A stretch of DNA of 64,000 nucleotides from Chitinophaga vietnamensis (GCF_902167635.1 NZ_CABHMS010000009.1:266272-330271), one strand, 5' to 3'; numbered from the stretch's first letter, positions 8,251-19,170 are shown. Numbers and translations: made by a program. Notes: generated by a model not told the origin, from the sequence alone.

Positions 8251-11200
8251 TTAACGTTTGATGACAATGTAGCCCGTATACCTTTCCGTTTTACCATTGG
8301 TACGTACCTCGATCACATAGAAGTAAGAACCATCCGGCACCTCTTGTCCCGAGCTGCCGCCGGTATTGGCATGGCCGTCAAAGTTGTTGGACTTGTTATC
8401 GTAGTTGTTTGTTTTGAAGACAGTGCCGCCCCAACGGTTGAAGATCACCACCTTGTTATCCGGATATTTATTGATGTTCTCAATGTACATCACCTCATTA
8501 CCCATGCCATCATGATTCGGCGAAATACCAGGATACACGCGGATCTTGCCATCTACCCCATCTACATAATTGAGCTGGCGGTTTTTGTCGAGATAGAACC
8601 TGCTCACGGAATCCGGTACGCCATCGTTGGCAGAATCCAGGTCGAGGAAGTTGGGGATACCATCTCCATCGCTGTCATCATCCCAGGGGTTACCATTGTG
8701 GTTGATATCTTCCTGGTCATTGGTCAAACCATCGCCATCGGTATCACAAGGGCCGCACATCGGATCATCATTGAGGATCACACCGGTGGCCTTTACAGGA
8801 TCAGTGAGTGTGGGCGTATTCTGGCCGGAAGGCACAGATACCGTCATCATATGTACAATGAACGACTGATCCATTTCAAACACGGTATCACCAATCATGC
8901 GCACAGTGAGCGTACCTTCCGACGCCATCGGCGGGATGATAGTTTGTGTGATGTTATCTTCGAAATCCTTACCAGGTATGGCTTTGTAGCTCATGAAAGG
9001 CATCTCGGTACCATTGGTATCTTCTTCAAACACATAGTTCACCGTGATCGGGCGCGAGCTCTTCCGGCTCATCTTCAGTTTGAAGTCGAGCGGCAGGCGT
9101 TCACCGAGGTTACCTTCTTTCGCAGAGAATTTAAGCGCAGCGAAAGAGATGCTCAGCGGATCATTATCTGTAATCGCTACCTGTGCAACATTATTGGCGC
9201 CGGCTGTATACAGCGGCGTACTGTTGCTGCCATTATAAGGCAGGATCGTCGCCTTCAGGAATCCGTTATCATCATTTACGTCATTATCAGTAACGGTGAT
9301 GGTAAAGGTGTACTGCGTTTGCATAGCGGGCAGGTTCACCGTAAGAACGTTACCGGAGAGCGTACCGGCGCTGGTGGCGAAGCTGCGGGCCGAATCCTGA
9401 TCGATCTGCAGGCGTACCGGCACATCGGACTTGGCGCGGGTAGGCGAGTTGAACGTAAACTGTATCGCGTCGCCTTCTACCGCTGTGGCAACGGCGCTGG
9501 CGATATTGAGCACCAGCGTGTCGTTATCGTGGATGATCACATCGGCGGTGGATTGTGAAGAGATAGGCCAGGTCACGCCTGCGAGCGTGCTGCTCACCGT
9601 CTTCAGTTGCAGTTGCACATTTTCATCTCCCTCTACGATATTATCATCTATCGGATTCACTGTTACAATCGCTTCATGCTGGCCCGCCGGGATGGTAACG
9701 CTGCCACCCAGTTTTTGATAACGTACATCGGGCGTAGCGCTGCCGCCAACGGTATAATTCACAGTTACATCTTTCACGGCAGAGAGCTGCGTATCTGTGA
9801 AGCGGATGCGGAAAGCGCCTTGTGTGGCCGGTTCGGCGGCATCTTTTACTTTTTCCACGAGCATCTGGCGGGCAAGGGCTTTAGGGCCGGTAGCGTCGCT
9901 CTCATCATCATGTACCGTCACTATTACGGTATCTGCTTCGTTGACGTTGAAGCCGATGAACTTGTTGAAACGTTTCATCTGTGCCAGCATCAGGGCGGCT
10001 TTCACCTGCTCATCGCCTTCTATCACATAGTTATCGATCACATTAACGGGAACGGATACACTGGTTTTACCGGCAGGTATCGTTACCGATGTGGGTATAG
10101 GTGCAATATTGGTGGTACCTGCGATGCTGCTAACGTAGAACACTACTTTCACATCGGCGGCGGCGGTGTCGGTACCGGGCAGGCTGAACACGAAACTGCC
10201 ATTGGTGGCGGGTTCCGCGGCATCGCTGCCTTTGGTAAGTATTACGCGCATATCGCCGGTTTCAGGGATCAGCACCGCGGCAGGCTGTTGCAGCGTATAG
10301 GCAAAGCTGCCGGGTTGCAGTGCGGCTTTGAACACCAGCTGCTCATCGCCTTCGAGTGCATGATCGTTGATGGCGTTCAAAGTATAAGTAAGGCTATGCG
10401 TGCCCGCCGGCAGTTTCACCTGCGCCGGCATGCCGCTGTAATCTGCATCATCAGCGGTAGATGAAGGATCACGGGCAATATTGATGATGATATCTTCTGA
10501 GGATACAATCTGATCGGCAGTGAAGCCAACAGTTACCTGGCTGCTATGGCCTTCCATCAGGGAAGTAGAATCGATCTTCACCGCGAGTTGCAGATTGGCG
10601 GGATCGCGGCGGGTAGCATCATCTATCGTCAGGTCTATATGATCGCTTGTAAGGCCCGGATAGTTTTGAGATACAGCTACAAGGCGCAGCAACTCATCCG
10701 GCTCAATTACCTTGTCTGCCACCGCAGTAAAGGAGAACTGTACTGCTGATTGACCCGCAGGTATCACCACTGTTGAAGGCAGGCCGCTGACATCTGTTGC
10801 TTTGGCGGCAGATGCAGGGTCTATCGATATGCCTACGGCGATATCCCGGTTACAGGTCACGCCAGGCGCCAGGCTCACCTGCAGGGTGTAGCTGTTGCCT
10901 TCAAGCACATGTGTGCCGGTGGTGATGCCGGTCAGCTTCAGCACATTGTACAGCGGGTTCTCATGTGTCTTATCTCTGATGATCACCGTGGTATCACGTA
11001 CCGGCATATTTATATCTCCGGTATTTCCCTGAACGATCAGGCTTTCGTTATCTTCCAGTACCAGGTCGCTGTAGGCGCTCACGAGCGTAGACGAAGCCGT
11101 TTCATTATCTCCCGGGTTCATCGTAATAGATGCAGGCAATGCGCTGTGATCGTTGGTGGTGGCCGTAGATGCCGCGCCTTTGTTGAGGTTCACCGTGATC

Positions 11201-14200
11201 AGCCTGCCCGCTTGCCAGCCATTCGGCAATTGCACAGAGAGCTTCGTGCCGGCGCCACCTTCATCAATACTGTCTGGCGTAGCCTTGATCAATATCGGCG
11301 ATGGCAAGGGATATTGTTTATCAGTAATCGTATAGTCGAGCGGGTTAATCGTGAATGTAGAGATGCCATCTGTTGCAGTAGCCGGGATATTCAGTGTTTC
11401 CGGCCCTTCTACGAGATTATCGTTCAACAGGTCCAATACGATTACCGTGTCTTTGTTATAGATGATGGCGTTAGGAAGATTATAATCTGCGCCTGATTGT
11501 GCGGTGCCATTACGCGGTTGCAGGGTAATGTTGATGGGCACTTCTGTTGTTACGCCGGTAGGCAGGGTAACATTCAGGTTTACTTTATCGCCTTCCTTAT
11601 AAGGTGCAGGCGTTTGTGCGGCTACGCTCAAAGTAGTATTGGCGGCCGATGCGCGCGTCATATCCTTGATAGTCAGCGGCACATTATTGACCACAAACGG
11701 GGCGGCAGCGCCATCGAGTATATAAGATTTATCTCGTTCCAATACCAGGTCGGTATTGGCTTTCAGCACGCCGGCGAATGTTTGTGAATGGGTGGCGGCT
11801 GGCAATACCAGCTGGGTAGTGGTAAGCGTAGCATCGCTATTGCCGGCCACAGAAGCCGCATCCCTGCTGAGGGTAACGGTGATCGGCGTTTTGGAAACAT
11901 AAGAACCTGCCAATGATATCGTGATATCCGCACTGCTGCCTTCCGGCACTATGCTGATATTGGAGCTCATCGTCATCTGGTTGGCGCCTGGCTGGTTGAT
12001 GGTATTATCTGCCACCGTGATGGTATCGGGCCGCACTTTTATATTATTATCTGAAGTGGAGCCGGTAACAATGATGGTACCGCCGTCGCCCAGCATATTG
12101 TTGGCAAAGGCGGTGATGGTGGCCGGTGTTGCTGCGGTCTGACCTTTCTTGATCACGAAAGTGCCCGGCACGGCGGAGTGGTCAGTATTGGCCAAAGTGG
12201 AAGCGGCATCTTTTATAACGTTAACGCTTATATCAAAACCGGCGATCCAGTTATTAGGCAAGGTAACGTTAAGCGCGGTCTGGTCGCCTTCCTTGATAGA
12301 GGCCGGCGTAGCGGTGAGTTGCAATGTTACCGGGTATTGCGCATCAATGATCGTCACATCTGCGGCGCCAATGGTATACACATAAGCGCTGCCATCGGTC
12401 ACGGAAGGCGCAACATGGATGGTTTCCGGCCCTTCTACGATATTATCGGTCTTGATCACCAGCGGCACATGTACCGTATCGCCGGAAGAGAGTGTAGCCG
12501 TTGCCGGTAGTGTATAGTCTGCGCCGGCTGTGGCGGTACCGGAGGTGCTGAAGTTGATCGTCAGCGGGATTTCGGTGGTTACGCCTGCCGGCAAACTGAT
12601 GATATAATCATTGCTGGCGCCTTCTGCCAGCTGCTGTGTAGCAGGGGCAATGGTGAGCGCCCTGTTGGCAGCTACCTGGCGCGTCATATCTTTAATGATG
12701 AAAGAAGCAGATGCTACGGTGTAATTGGCTGCCGTACCATCGATGATCAGCTGTTCATCATTTTCAATGATCTTATCCTGTAAAGCATTGATCACCGTAA
12801 ACGGCGTAGTGGTATTGTTGGTGAATTTTGGTAATACAATGTTAGGTGACCTGAAACTGAAGTCAGTTGCGGATGCCGCAGAACCAGTGTTGCGTGAAAG
12901 CGCAATGCTCACATCTTTGGCAGAGGTAATGCCAGCGGGCAACGACAATACAAATCGGGTACTGTCGCCTTCATTCAGCGGGTCCGTTTGCGCCGTCATC
13001 GTGATCTTGTTACTGCCCGGCGAAGTGATCCTCGTTTTATCTGCAATGCTCAATTTCAGGCTGTCGCCCGTCGCAATATTCGGGTCCGCACTGGCCAGCG
13101 TTATGATTACATAGGAGTCATCATCAAGTACCGTATTGGCAGGCGCGGTGATCGCCACCGGCAGCGATGCATTTTTACCGGCAGGGATGGTGATGGTTGC
13201 CGGCAACGCAGTGTACGCGCCATTAGCGGCAGTGGTTGTAAGGCCCTTGCCTATATTAAAAGTGAAATCTTTACCGGCGATCAATCCTCCCGGGAAAGCC
13301 ACGGTGAGATTGGTACCGGTGGTATTGCCTTCATCAATGCTGTTGGTAGTAAGCTGCAAGGTCACCGGTGTGGTCAGCGGATAGTTTGCATCTTTGATGA
13401 TCAGGGTAGTATCCTTCACGGTGAAAGCCGTGCTGGTGCCATCTGTTACGGTAGCGCTCAGGATCAGGGTCTGATCGCCATCGATCCGGTTATCGGTCGG
13501 CACATTCAGGTCAAAGTTGGCAGCGTGATTGGTGATGGTCAGCGATTGCGGCGTCAGCGTATAGTCGGTACCGTAAGTGGCGGTGCCGCTGTAAGTAAGG
13601 TTGACGGTGATCGGCACTTCTGTTGTCACATTATCAGGCAGGGAAGCGCTGAAATGATACAGGTTGCCTTCCTTGATTTGTGTAACTGCGGGATCCTTCT
13701 TAAAGGAGATGACCGTATTAGCCGCATTGAGGCGGGTCATATCTTTTATCTTGAAAGCGGCAGATGTGATCGTGTAATTTGGTGCAGTACCGTCGATGAT
13801 CAGCTGTTCGTCTGTTTCCAGCACCAGGTCTGATGTTGCAGTAACAACGGTGTAATCAGTGAGCGCGCTGTTCAGGCCCTTGCGCAGAACGATGTTCGGC
13901 TGGTTCAGCGTGAAATCCGCCGCGGTAGCCACAGAGGCCGGGTTGGCCGCTAAACTGATCTGAATATCTTTCGCTGAAGTAATGCCTGTTGGCAAGGCGA
14001 TCTGGAATTTCGTACTGTCTCCTTCGTTCAGCAGTGCGGTTTGTGCCGTCAGCGTGATCTTGTCGCTGCCAGGTGAGGTACTTCTTGTTTTATCCGCGAT
14101 CACCAGTTTGAGGCTGTCGCCTGTTTTGATGTTCACATCCGGATGCGAGAAATTGATCACCAGCATGGAACTGTCATCCAGCACGAGGTTAGCCGGCGCT

Positions 14201-16545
14201 GTGATCTTCACCGGGGCAGAGGCATTTTGTCCGGCCGGTATCGTAATCGTTGCCGGCAGGCCACTGTAGGCTGTGTTGGCGGCGGTACCGGTCACTCCCC
14301 TGCTGATGTTGAAGACCATGTCCTTACCTGCTTTCAGGCCGTTGGGCAGTACCAGTGTGATGTCCGCACCTGTTGCATTGCCTTCGTCAATGGCAGTGGC
14401 AGTGGTATGCAAAGTAACCGGACTGGTCAACGGGTAGTTCGCATCTATAATGGTCAGCGTGGTATCGTTTACATGATAGGTGTTGGTGATACCATCGTTA
14501 CCGGTGCCGCTGAGCTGCAATGTCTTATCGCCATCTATCACACTGTCTTTCGGCACATCAATATTCAGCGTAGTGGAATGGTTGGCGATCACCAATGGCG
14601 ATGGCGACAGCGTATAGTCTACACCGTTAGTGGCCGTGCCGGCAGGCGCCAGGGTAACGGTGATCGGGATATCAGTAGTGACGTTGAACGGTAATGATGC
14701 GGTAAAGTGATAGAGGTTGCCTTCTTTGATTTCCGTTACCGCCGGGTCCTTTATCAGCTGGATGGCTGTTAAGGTAGGATCGAGGCGGGTCATATCATTG
14801 ATGGTGATATCGGCGCCGGTAACAGTAGCCGGATGACCCAGCACTACTGCATCTGCCTTCACACGGAACAACTCAGGGCGCTCCAGCACACTGTCTTTCA
14901 CCGCGCTGATCGTGATATTGGCCGATCCTTTATTAATATCGATCAACACGCTGTCCGGCAGGATATAATCCAGTTTAGGCGTGGCCGTTACTCCGGTCGT
15001 TGGCGCGATGCCGCTGAGTTTTACCCAGAATGCCTCCGTAGTGGTAACACCGGATTGCAGGCTCACCTGCGCAGTGGCGGTGTTACCCTCATCGATCGAT
15101 GCCGGTGATGGCGGCGTGAAGAAGATGTTATGGTTCTCGTCATCCTGTATCACGTAAGTGGCCACCACCTTGGGGCCCAGCGTAAGGAGGCCGTTACAGC
15201 CAACGGGCACCAATTGCACTTTAAAATGACGGTCGTATTCCAGTTTGTTATTACCGATCACGGTAAAACCATTCACCGTAACAGGGGTAGGCGTGCTGTA
15301 ATCTCCGGGCGGTATCATAAAACCATTCTGGAAATTGGTATAGTCCACGCCGTCTATTGCCACATGCGTATCGCCCGGCGTGGCAGGTACCACCTGCATC
15401 TTCACGTACAAGGGCGCAGTGATCTTGCCGCCCGATACAATGATATTGAAGTTATGAGGATCATGATTATCACCTGTATTACCTTCCAGCCCGGCGAGCG
15501 TATCCTGTGCAAATTGCACGATCACCGGCGTGGAACCGGTGCTCACAGGCCTGCTGGCCATAGCGGCTTGCAGGGGAATATAATCTGAATTAAATGTGGT
15601 ATCTGTACCATAGCCTACCAATACCGATGTTCCCTGCGCAACATTTCCTTGCAGGGGTTTGTTTTGATCGGAGATCTCCACGGCAATACCGCGGTTGGTG
15701 CTGGGCAGCTGTCCGAAGTTACAGGTGTTATAAAGACTGAAACCATCCGTTTTCTTCTGGTTGCGGGAATTTACCACACCGGAATAATAAGTAGAGAACT
15801 GGTCGCGTGCAGCCAATACATGTGTGAATGGTCCGGAAGCCGGTGTGCCAATACCTCTGAAAAGCCCTACCAGCTTGGGCGTGGTGCCTGTCGGTACTGG
15901 CGGCGGTATCTCAATGAATCCTTTGGTGTACAGGGCCGCTGCGCCAGGATAGCCGGGCGCGGTGGGCGCCAGAGCTTCCTGTAATACATTGTATTCAGAC
16001 AAATAAAGGTGCGGCACTGCATTGAGGCCGCCCGGCATATCTGCTGCTGCTACAAAAAAAGTATAGTCGAGGTAGAAATAATTGGTCCCGCTTACATAAC
16101 TGATGGTGATCATCATCGTCATGTTATTGAAGAAGTTGAACCCCGCGCCGCTAACGGTACCGATCATATTCACCCGGTAAGGTTCTGCCGTGGTTCCTTT
16201 CCCCATCACGTCAGATATCTCACAGATGCTCGGCGTCAGCTCACTGCTCACGTACAGGTTATCAAGATCCTGGAATATCATGGTGCTCACGATACCCGTT
16301 GGTATTTTCTGATATGTTTCTGCATTGCCCAAACGGTAAACGCTGTAGCTGCCACTGGGATCGATCTCGATCCTCAGGTCATTGGTAGTAGCAAGGCCTC
16401 CTCCGGGGTTAATGATTTTTTTCGTTTGTGCGTGTGCGTTAATCACGAAGCCAATTATCCAGACCAGCACCATACCGCAACGTGCTGCGATACGACAGGG
16501 CATAGCTTTCTTCGTTGATTTCATAGGATGGGAAAGGAGTAACAT
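8251..16545 (-). CDS. Giant Calx-beta repeat adhesin with type-B type IX secretion C-terminal domain
   Basis: A 2764-residue exported protein. The signal peptide is best read from Met8 (ATG at 16524), ending NAHAQ; the upstream ATG at 16545 is also possible. Residues about 40-340 are an unrecognised globular region. From about 345 to 2590 there are roughly 18 Calx-beta-like domains of about 115 residues, marked by IKEGN, IDEGN and LNEGD and by closing strands like IKDMTR. Three domain types alternate, giving a higher-order repeat of about 350 residues. Residues 2597-2647 are Asp-rich calcium-binding type-3 repeats (DTDGDGLTND, DSDGDGIPN). Residues 2670-2764 are the gliding-motility-associated C-terminal domain (YPGISPNHDG, VVIFNRWGG, VPDGSYFYVIEV). 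It is probably exported by the type IX system with the downstream PorP/SprF protein, like SprB-type adhesins. Confidence 0.92.
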   Translation of the reverse strand: MLLLSHPMKSTKKAMPCRIAARCGMVLVWIIGFVINAHAQTKKIINPGGGLATTNDLRIEIDPSGSYSVYRLGNAETYQKIPTGIVSTMIFQDLDNLYVSSELTPSICEISDVMGKGTTAEPYRVNMIGTVSGAGFNFFNNMTMMITISYVSGTNYFYLDYTFFVAAADMPGGLNAVPHLYLSEYNVLQEALAPTAPGYPGAAALYTKGFIEIPPPVPTGTTPKLVGLFRGIGTPASGPFTHVLAARDQFSTYYSGVVNSRNQKKTDGFSLYNTCNFGQLPSTNRGIAVEISDQNKPLQGNVAQGTSVLVGYGTDTTFNSDYIPLQAAMASRPVSTGSTPVIVQFAQDTLAGLEGNTGDNHDPHNFNIIVSGGKITAPLYVKMQVVPATPGDTHVAIDGVDYTNFQNGFMIPPGDYSTPTPVTVNGFTVIGNNKLEYDRHFKVQLVPVGCNGLLTLGPKVVATYVIQDDENHNIFFTPPSPASIDEGNTATAQVSLQSGVTTTEAFWVKLSGIAPTTGVTATPKLDYILPDSVLIDINKGSANITISAVKDSVLERPELFRVKADAVVLGHPATVTGADITINDMTRLDPTLTAIQLIKDPAVTEIKEGNLYHFTASLPFNVTTDIPITVTLAPAGTATNGVDYTLSPSPLVIANHSTTLNIDVPKDSVIDGDKTLQLSGTGNDGITNTYHVNDTTLTIIDANYPLTSPVTLHTTATAIDEGNATGADITLVLPNGLKAGKDMVFNISRGVTGTAANTAYSGLPATITIPAGQNASAPVKITAPANLVLDDSSMLVINFSHPDVNIKTGDSLKLVIADKTRSTSPGSDKITLTAQTALLNEGDSTKFQIALPTGITSAKDIQISLAANPASVATAADFTLNQPNIVLRKGLNSALTDYTVVTATSDLVLETDEQLIIDGTAPNYTITSAAFKIKDMTRLNAANTVISFKKDPAVTQIKEGNLYHFSASLPDNVTTEVPITVNLTYSGTATYGTDYTLTPQSLTITNHAANFDLNVPTDNRIDGDQTLILSATVTDGTSTAFTVKDTTLIIKDANYPLTTPVTLQLTTNSIDEGNTTGTNLTVAFPGGLIAGKDFTFNIGKGLTTTAANGAYTALPATITIPAGKNASLPVAITAPANTVLDDDSYVIITLASADPNIATGDSLKLSIADKTRITSPGSNKITMTAQTDPLNEGDSTRFVLSLPAGITSAKDVSIALSRNTGSAASATDFSFRSPNIVLPKFTNNTTTPFTVINALQDKIIENDEQLIIDGTAANYTVASASFIIKDMTRQVAANRALTIAPATQQLAEGASNDYIISLPAGVTTEIPLTINFSTSGTATAGADYTLPATATLSSGDTVHVPLVIKTDNIVEGPETIHVAPSVTDGSAYVYTIGAADVTIIDAQYPVTLQLTATPASIKEGDQTALNVTLPNNWIAGFDISVNVIKDAASTLANTDHSAVPGTFVIKKGQTAATPATITAFANNMLGDGGTIIVTGSTSDNNIKVRPDTITVADNTINQPGANQMTMSSNISIVPEGSSADITISLAGSYVSKTPITVTLSRDAASVAGNSDATLTTTQLVLPAATHSQTFAGVLKANTDLVLERDKSYILDGAAAPFVVNNVPLTIKDMTRASAANTTLSVAAQTPAPYKEGDKVNLNVTLPTGVTTEVPINITLQPRNGTAQSGADYNLPNAIIYNKDTVIVLDLLNDNLVEGPETLNIPATATDGISTFTINPLDYTITDKQYPLPSPILIKATPDSIDEGGAGTKLSVQLPNGWQAGRLITVNLNKGAASTATTNDHSALPASITMNPGDNETASSTLVSAYSDLVLEDNESLIVQGNTGDINMPVRDTTVIIRDKTHENPLYNVLKLTGITTGTHVLEGNSYTLQVSLAPGVTCNRDIAVGISIDPASAAKATDVSGLPSTVVIPAGQSAVQFSFTAVADKVIEPDELLRLVAVSQNYPGLTSDHIDLTIDDATRRDPANLQLAVKIDSTSLMEGHSSQVTVGFTADQIVSSEDIIINIARDPSSTADDADYSGMPAQVKLPAGTHSLTYTLNAINDHALEGDEQLVFKAALQPGSFAYTLQQPAAVLIPETGDMRVILTKGSDAAEPATNGSFVFSLPGTDTAAADVKVVFYVSSIAGTTNIAPIPTSVTIPAGKTSVSVPVNVIDNYVIEGDEQVKAALMLAQMKRFNKFIGFNVNEADTVIVTVHDDESDATGPKALARQMLVEKVKDAAEPATQGAFRIRFTDTQLSAVKDVTVNYTVGGSATPDVRYQKLGGSVTIPAGQHEAIVTVNPIDDNIVEGDENVQLQLKTVSSTLAGVTWPISSQSTADVIIHDNDTLVLNIASAVATAVEGDAIQFTFNSPTRAKSDVPVRLQIDQDSARSFATSAGTLSGNVLTVNLPAMQTQYTFTITVTDNDVNDDNGFLKATILPYNGSNSTPLYTAGANNVAQVAITDNDPLSISFAALKFSAKEGNLGERLPLDFKLKMSRKSSRPITVNYVFEEDTNGTEMPFMSYKAIPGKDFEDNITQTIIPPMASEGTLTVRMIGDTVFEMDQSFIVHMMTVSVPSGQNTPTLTDPVKATGVILNDDPMCGPCDTDGDGLTNDQEDINHNGNPWDDDSDGDGIPNFLDLDSANDGVPDSVSRFYLDKNRQLNYVDGVDGKIRVYPGISPNHDGMGNEVMYIENINKYPDNKVVIFNRWGGTVFKTNNYDNKSNNFDGHANTGGSSGQEVPDGSYFYVIEVRTNGKTERYTGYIVIKR

Positions 16546-16983
16546 AAAAACGTGTAAAATTTCTATTTATACATATAGATTTTAAGTCAGAAAAATGAAT
16601 ACAGTCCTTTGTAAAACCCTATATGCCTGTATGTAAATTGGCTCTCCCGGCACCAAGCTGTTATTCCTTGTAAATTCTGAAAAACCTTTGCCGGTGGTTA
16701 TTTTGTTATATACTCAGCGTGTAGCGAAGATCGACATGACTTTATAACTTTCCATATATTCTATAGATTGTCAACTATAAAAAAACAGTTTGTTATAAAA
16801 TCATATATTATAATAAGCAAATTTATATCATAAATTATATTTAATCAAATTAATTTGTTTAGCAAGATGAGATAGAAGGCAGAAGGCTGCTTAACAAAAC
16901 TTTAGGGGAGAAAGGGAGAAATTTACTACGAATGATTATGTAAAAAGATAAAATAACCATAGATTTGCCAAAAAAAGAACAGA
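16546..16983. promoter_or_regulatory. AT-rich divergent intergenic region between the adhesin operon and ahcY
   Basis: This 438-base gap separates divergent genes and is strongly AT-rich, especially 16740-16860. It must carry the promoters of the adhesin operon (leftward) and ahcY (rightward). Several AT-rich candidates exist, but I could not find an exact TAnnTTTG element at a sensible distance from either start, so no promoter is assigned. No small gene or RNA family was recognised. Confidence 0.45.
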
Positions 16984-18312
16984 ATGTCTACAATTGCTAA
17001 ATCTAACATTGACTTTGACCTGAAATATAAGGTAAAAGATATGTCTCTTGCTGCCTGGGGCCGCAAAGAGATCGAGCTGGCAGAAGCCGAAATGCCCGGC
17101 CTCATGTCGCTCAGAGAAGAATATGGCAATAGCCAGCCACTGAAAGGCGCACGCATCGCCGGCTGTCTGCATATGACTATCCAGACTGCCGTACTGATCG
17201 AAACCCTGGTACACCTGGGCGCCGAAGTACGCTGGAGCTCCTGCAACATCTTCTCTACACAGGACCACGCCGCTGCCGCTATCGCCGCTGCCGGTATTCC
17301 TGTTTTCGCCTGGAAAGGCCTCAACGAACAAGAGTTCGACTGGTGCATTGAACAAACCCTGTTCTTCGGTTCTCCCGATCGTCCGCTCAATATGATCCTG
17401 GATGATGGCGGCGACCTCACCAACATGGTGCTCGACAAATACACAGAACTGATCCAGCACATCAAAGGCCTCAGCGAAGAAACCACTACCGGCGTTCACC
17501 GCCTCTACGAGCGCATGAAGAACGGTACCCTGCCGATGCCCGCTATCAACATCAACGACTCCGTTACCAAATCCAAATTCGATAACAAATACGGTTGCCG
17601 CGAATCCTGCGTAGATGCGATCCGCCGTGCTACCGATGTAATGATCGCTGGTAAAGTGGCGGTAGTAGCCGGTTTCGGCGATGTTGGTAAAGGTTCCGCT
17701 GAATCCCTCAGAGGCGCCGGCGCCCGCGTGATCGTTACAGAGATCGATCCGATCTGCGCACTGCAAGCCGCCATGGAAGGTTATGAAGTGAAAAAAATGA
17801 GCGATGCCATCAAAGAAGCCGATATCGTAGTAACTACTACCGGCTGCCGCGATATCATCACCGGCGAACACTTCAAACTGATGAAAGATAAATGTATCGT
17901 TTCCAATATCGGTCACTTCGATATCGAAATCGATGTAGCATGGCTCAACAAAAACTACGGTAACACCAAAGTGGAAATCAAACCACAGGTAGATAAATAC
18001 ACCATCGACGGTAAAGATATCATCCTGCTGGCAGAAGGCCGCCTGGTAAACCTCGGTTGCGCTACCGGCCACCCTTCTTTCGTAATGAGCAACTCCTTCA
18101 CCAACCAGACGCTCGCGCAGCTGGAACTGTGGCTGAACGCAGACAAATACGAAAACAAAGTATACGTACTGCCTAAACACCTCGATGAAAAAGTAGCCCA
18201 TCTCCACCTGAAAAAAATCGGCGTGGAACTGGACGTGCTCAGCGACGCACAGGCAGCCTACCTCGGCCTGCCTAAAGAAGGTCCGTTCAAACCAGACTAC
18301 TACCGTTACTAA
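16984..18312 (+). CDS. ahcY: Adenosylhomocysteinase
   Basis: This enzyme hydrolyses S-adenosylhomocysteine to adenosine and homocysteine in the cytoplasm, using bound NAD. At 442 residues it has the normal length. By alignment with the human enzyme, catalytic residues are present at His63 (CLHMT), Asp141 (DDGGD), Glu166, Lys196 and Asp200-Asn201 ([10 protein letters not shown]). The NAD-binding motif GFGDVGKG spans 230-237, and the C-terminus ends KPDYYRY as usual. It has its own strong terminator directly downstream and is followed by pdxJ on the same strand. It starts at ATG after an AT-rich leader. Confidence 0.98.
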   Translation: MSTIAKSNIDFDLKYKVKDMSLAAWGRKEIELAEAEMPGLMSLREEYGNSQPLKGARIAGCLHMTIQTAVLIETLVHLGAEVRWSSCNIFSTQDHAAAAIAAAGIPVFAWKGLNEQEFDWCIEQTLFFGSPDRPLNMILDDGGDLTNMVLDKYTELIQHIKGLSEETTTGVHRLYERMKNGTLPMPAININDSVTKSKFDNKYGCRESCVDAIRRATDVMIAGKVAVVAGFGDVGKGSAESLRGAGARVIVTEIDPICALQAAMEGYEVKKMSDAIKEADIVVTTTGCRDIITGEHFKLMKDKCIVSNIGHFDIEIDVAWLNKNYGNTKVEIKPQVDKYTIDGKDIILLAEGRLVNLGCATGHPSFVMSNSFTNQTLAQLELWLNADKYENKVYVLPKHLDEKVAHLHLKKIGVELDVLSDAQAAYLGLPKEGPFKPDYYRY

Positions 18313-18331
18313 TCGTAAGGGTATAATATAT

Positions 18332-18366
18332 CAAAAAGCGTTCTGTCAAAAACAGAACGCTTTTTG
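18332..18366 (+). terminator. Rho-independent terminator after ahcY
   Basis: A 15-base stem (caaaaagcgttctgt with acagaacgctttttg) with the 5-base loop caaaa, ending in a T-tract, begins 20 bases after the ahcY stop. The A-rich 5' side makes it work in both directions in principle. Confidence 0.92.
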
Positions 18367-18369
18367 TTT

Positions 18370-18377
18370 TAATTTTG
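18370..18377 (+). promoter_or_regulatory. Candidate -7 promoter element of pdxJ
   Basis: TAATTTTG matches the Bacteroidota -7 consensus TAnnTTTG and ends 4 bases before the pdxJ ATG, right after the ahcY terminator. The expected start point would fall at or very near the ATG, giving a leaderless transcript. No clear TTTG -33 element lies at the usual distance, so this is tentative. Confidence 0.4.
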
Positions 18378-18381
18378 CACC

Positions 18382-19113
18382 ATGACAAAGCTCAGTGTAA
18401 ACATCAACAAATTTGCTACGCTGCGCAATGCGCGCGGCGGCAATCTCCCCGATATATTGAAAGTGGCCCAGGACTGCGAACGCTTCGGCGCCGATGGCAT
18501 CACCGTACACCCACGCCCCGATGAACGTCACATCCGCTACAAAGATGTGCGCGACCTGAAACCCCTCGTTACCACCGAATTCAATATCGAAGGCTATCCA
18601 TCAAAAGAATTTATGGACCTCGTACTGGAAGTGAAACCACACCAATGCACACTGGTGCCCGATCCGCCAGACGCCATCACTTCCAACACCGGCTGGGACA
18701 CCGTCCGCTATCAGTCGCAGTTGAAAGATGTGATCTCCACACTCAAAAAGGCAGGTATCCGTGTATCTATCTTCCTCAACCCGGAAGCAGACAAAGTAGC
18801 TGGCGCCAAAACCGCCGGCGCCGATCGCATCGAACTCTACACCGGCCCTTACGCGGAAGAATATACGAATGCACGCACACAACCGCAGAACCTCCAGCTG
18901 TTCAACGACTATAAGAACACCGCCCGCGAGGCCACTGCCGCCGGCCTGGAAATCAATGCCGGCCACGATCTTAACCTCGACAACCTCCGCTTCTTTAAAC
19001 TGCATATCCCCCAGCTGAAAGAAGTGTCTATCGGCCACGCCCTCGTTGCTGATGCACTCTACTACGGCCTGGAAAACACGATACAGCTTTATAAGCGCCA
19101 GCTCATCGATTAA
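18382..19113 (+). CDS. pdxJ: Pyridoxine 5'-phosphate synthase
   Basis: PdxJ condenses 1-deoxyxylulose 5-phosphate with 3-amino-2-oxopropyl phosphate to form pyridoxine 5'-phosphate, the last ring-forming step of the DXP-dependent vitamin B6 pathway. The 243-residue protein has the family length and the signatures [16 protein letters not shown] at the N-terminus, [14 protein letters not shown] near 38-51 and [10 protein letters not shown] near 192-201. It begins only 15 bases past the ahcY terminator, so it is probably transcribed separately. A repeat-rich gap separates it from lon. Confidence 0.97.
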   Translation: MTKLSVNINKFATLRNARGGNLPDILKVAQDCERFGADGITVHPRPDERHIRYKDVRDLKPLVTTEFNIEGYPSKEFMDLVLEVKPHQCTLVPDPPDAITSNTGWDTVRYQSQLKDVISTLKKAGIRVSIFLNPEADKVAGAKTAGADRIELYTGPYAEEYTNARTQPQNLQLFNDYKNTAREATAAGLEINAGHDLNLDNLRFFKLHIPQLKEVSIGHALVADALYYGLENTIQLYKRQLID

Positions 19114-19170
19114 TTACGGAGTACGCAATAAGCATGATGGCATCGTTGCGTAAATTTGTCGCCCCGGGGG

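Noticed and set aside
16546-16983. SAH-sensing riboswitch upstream of ahcY
   Set aside because: The leader is AT-rich with only a 4-base hairpin; the GC-rich conserved core of that riboswitch is absent.
16936-18207. 423-codon open frame antisense to ahcY, and similar long antisense frames (for example 8344-9558, 3957-5132, 23949-25211 and their mirrors)
   Set aside because: Each lies fully opposite a conserved gene, has low-complexity composition with no signal or domain, and arises from the codon bias of the real gene.
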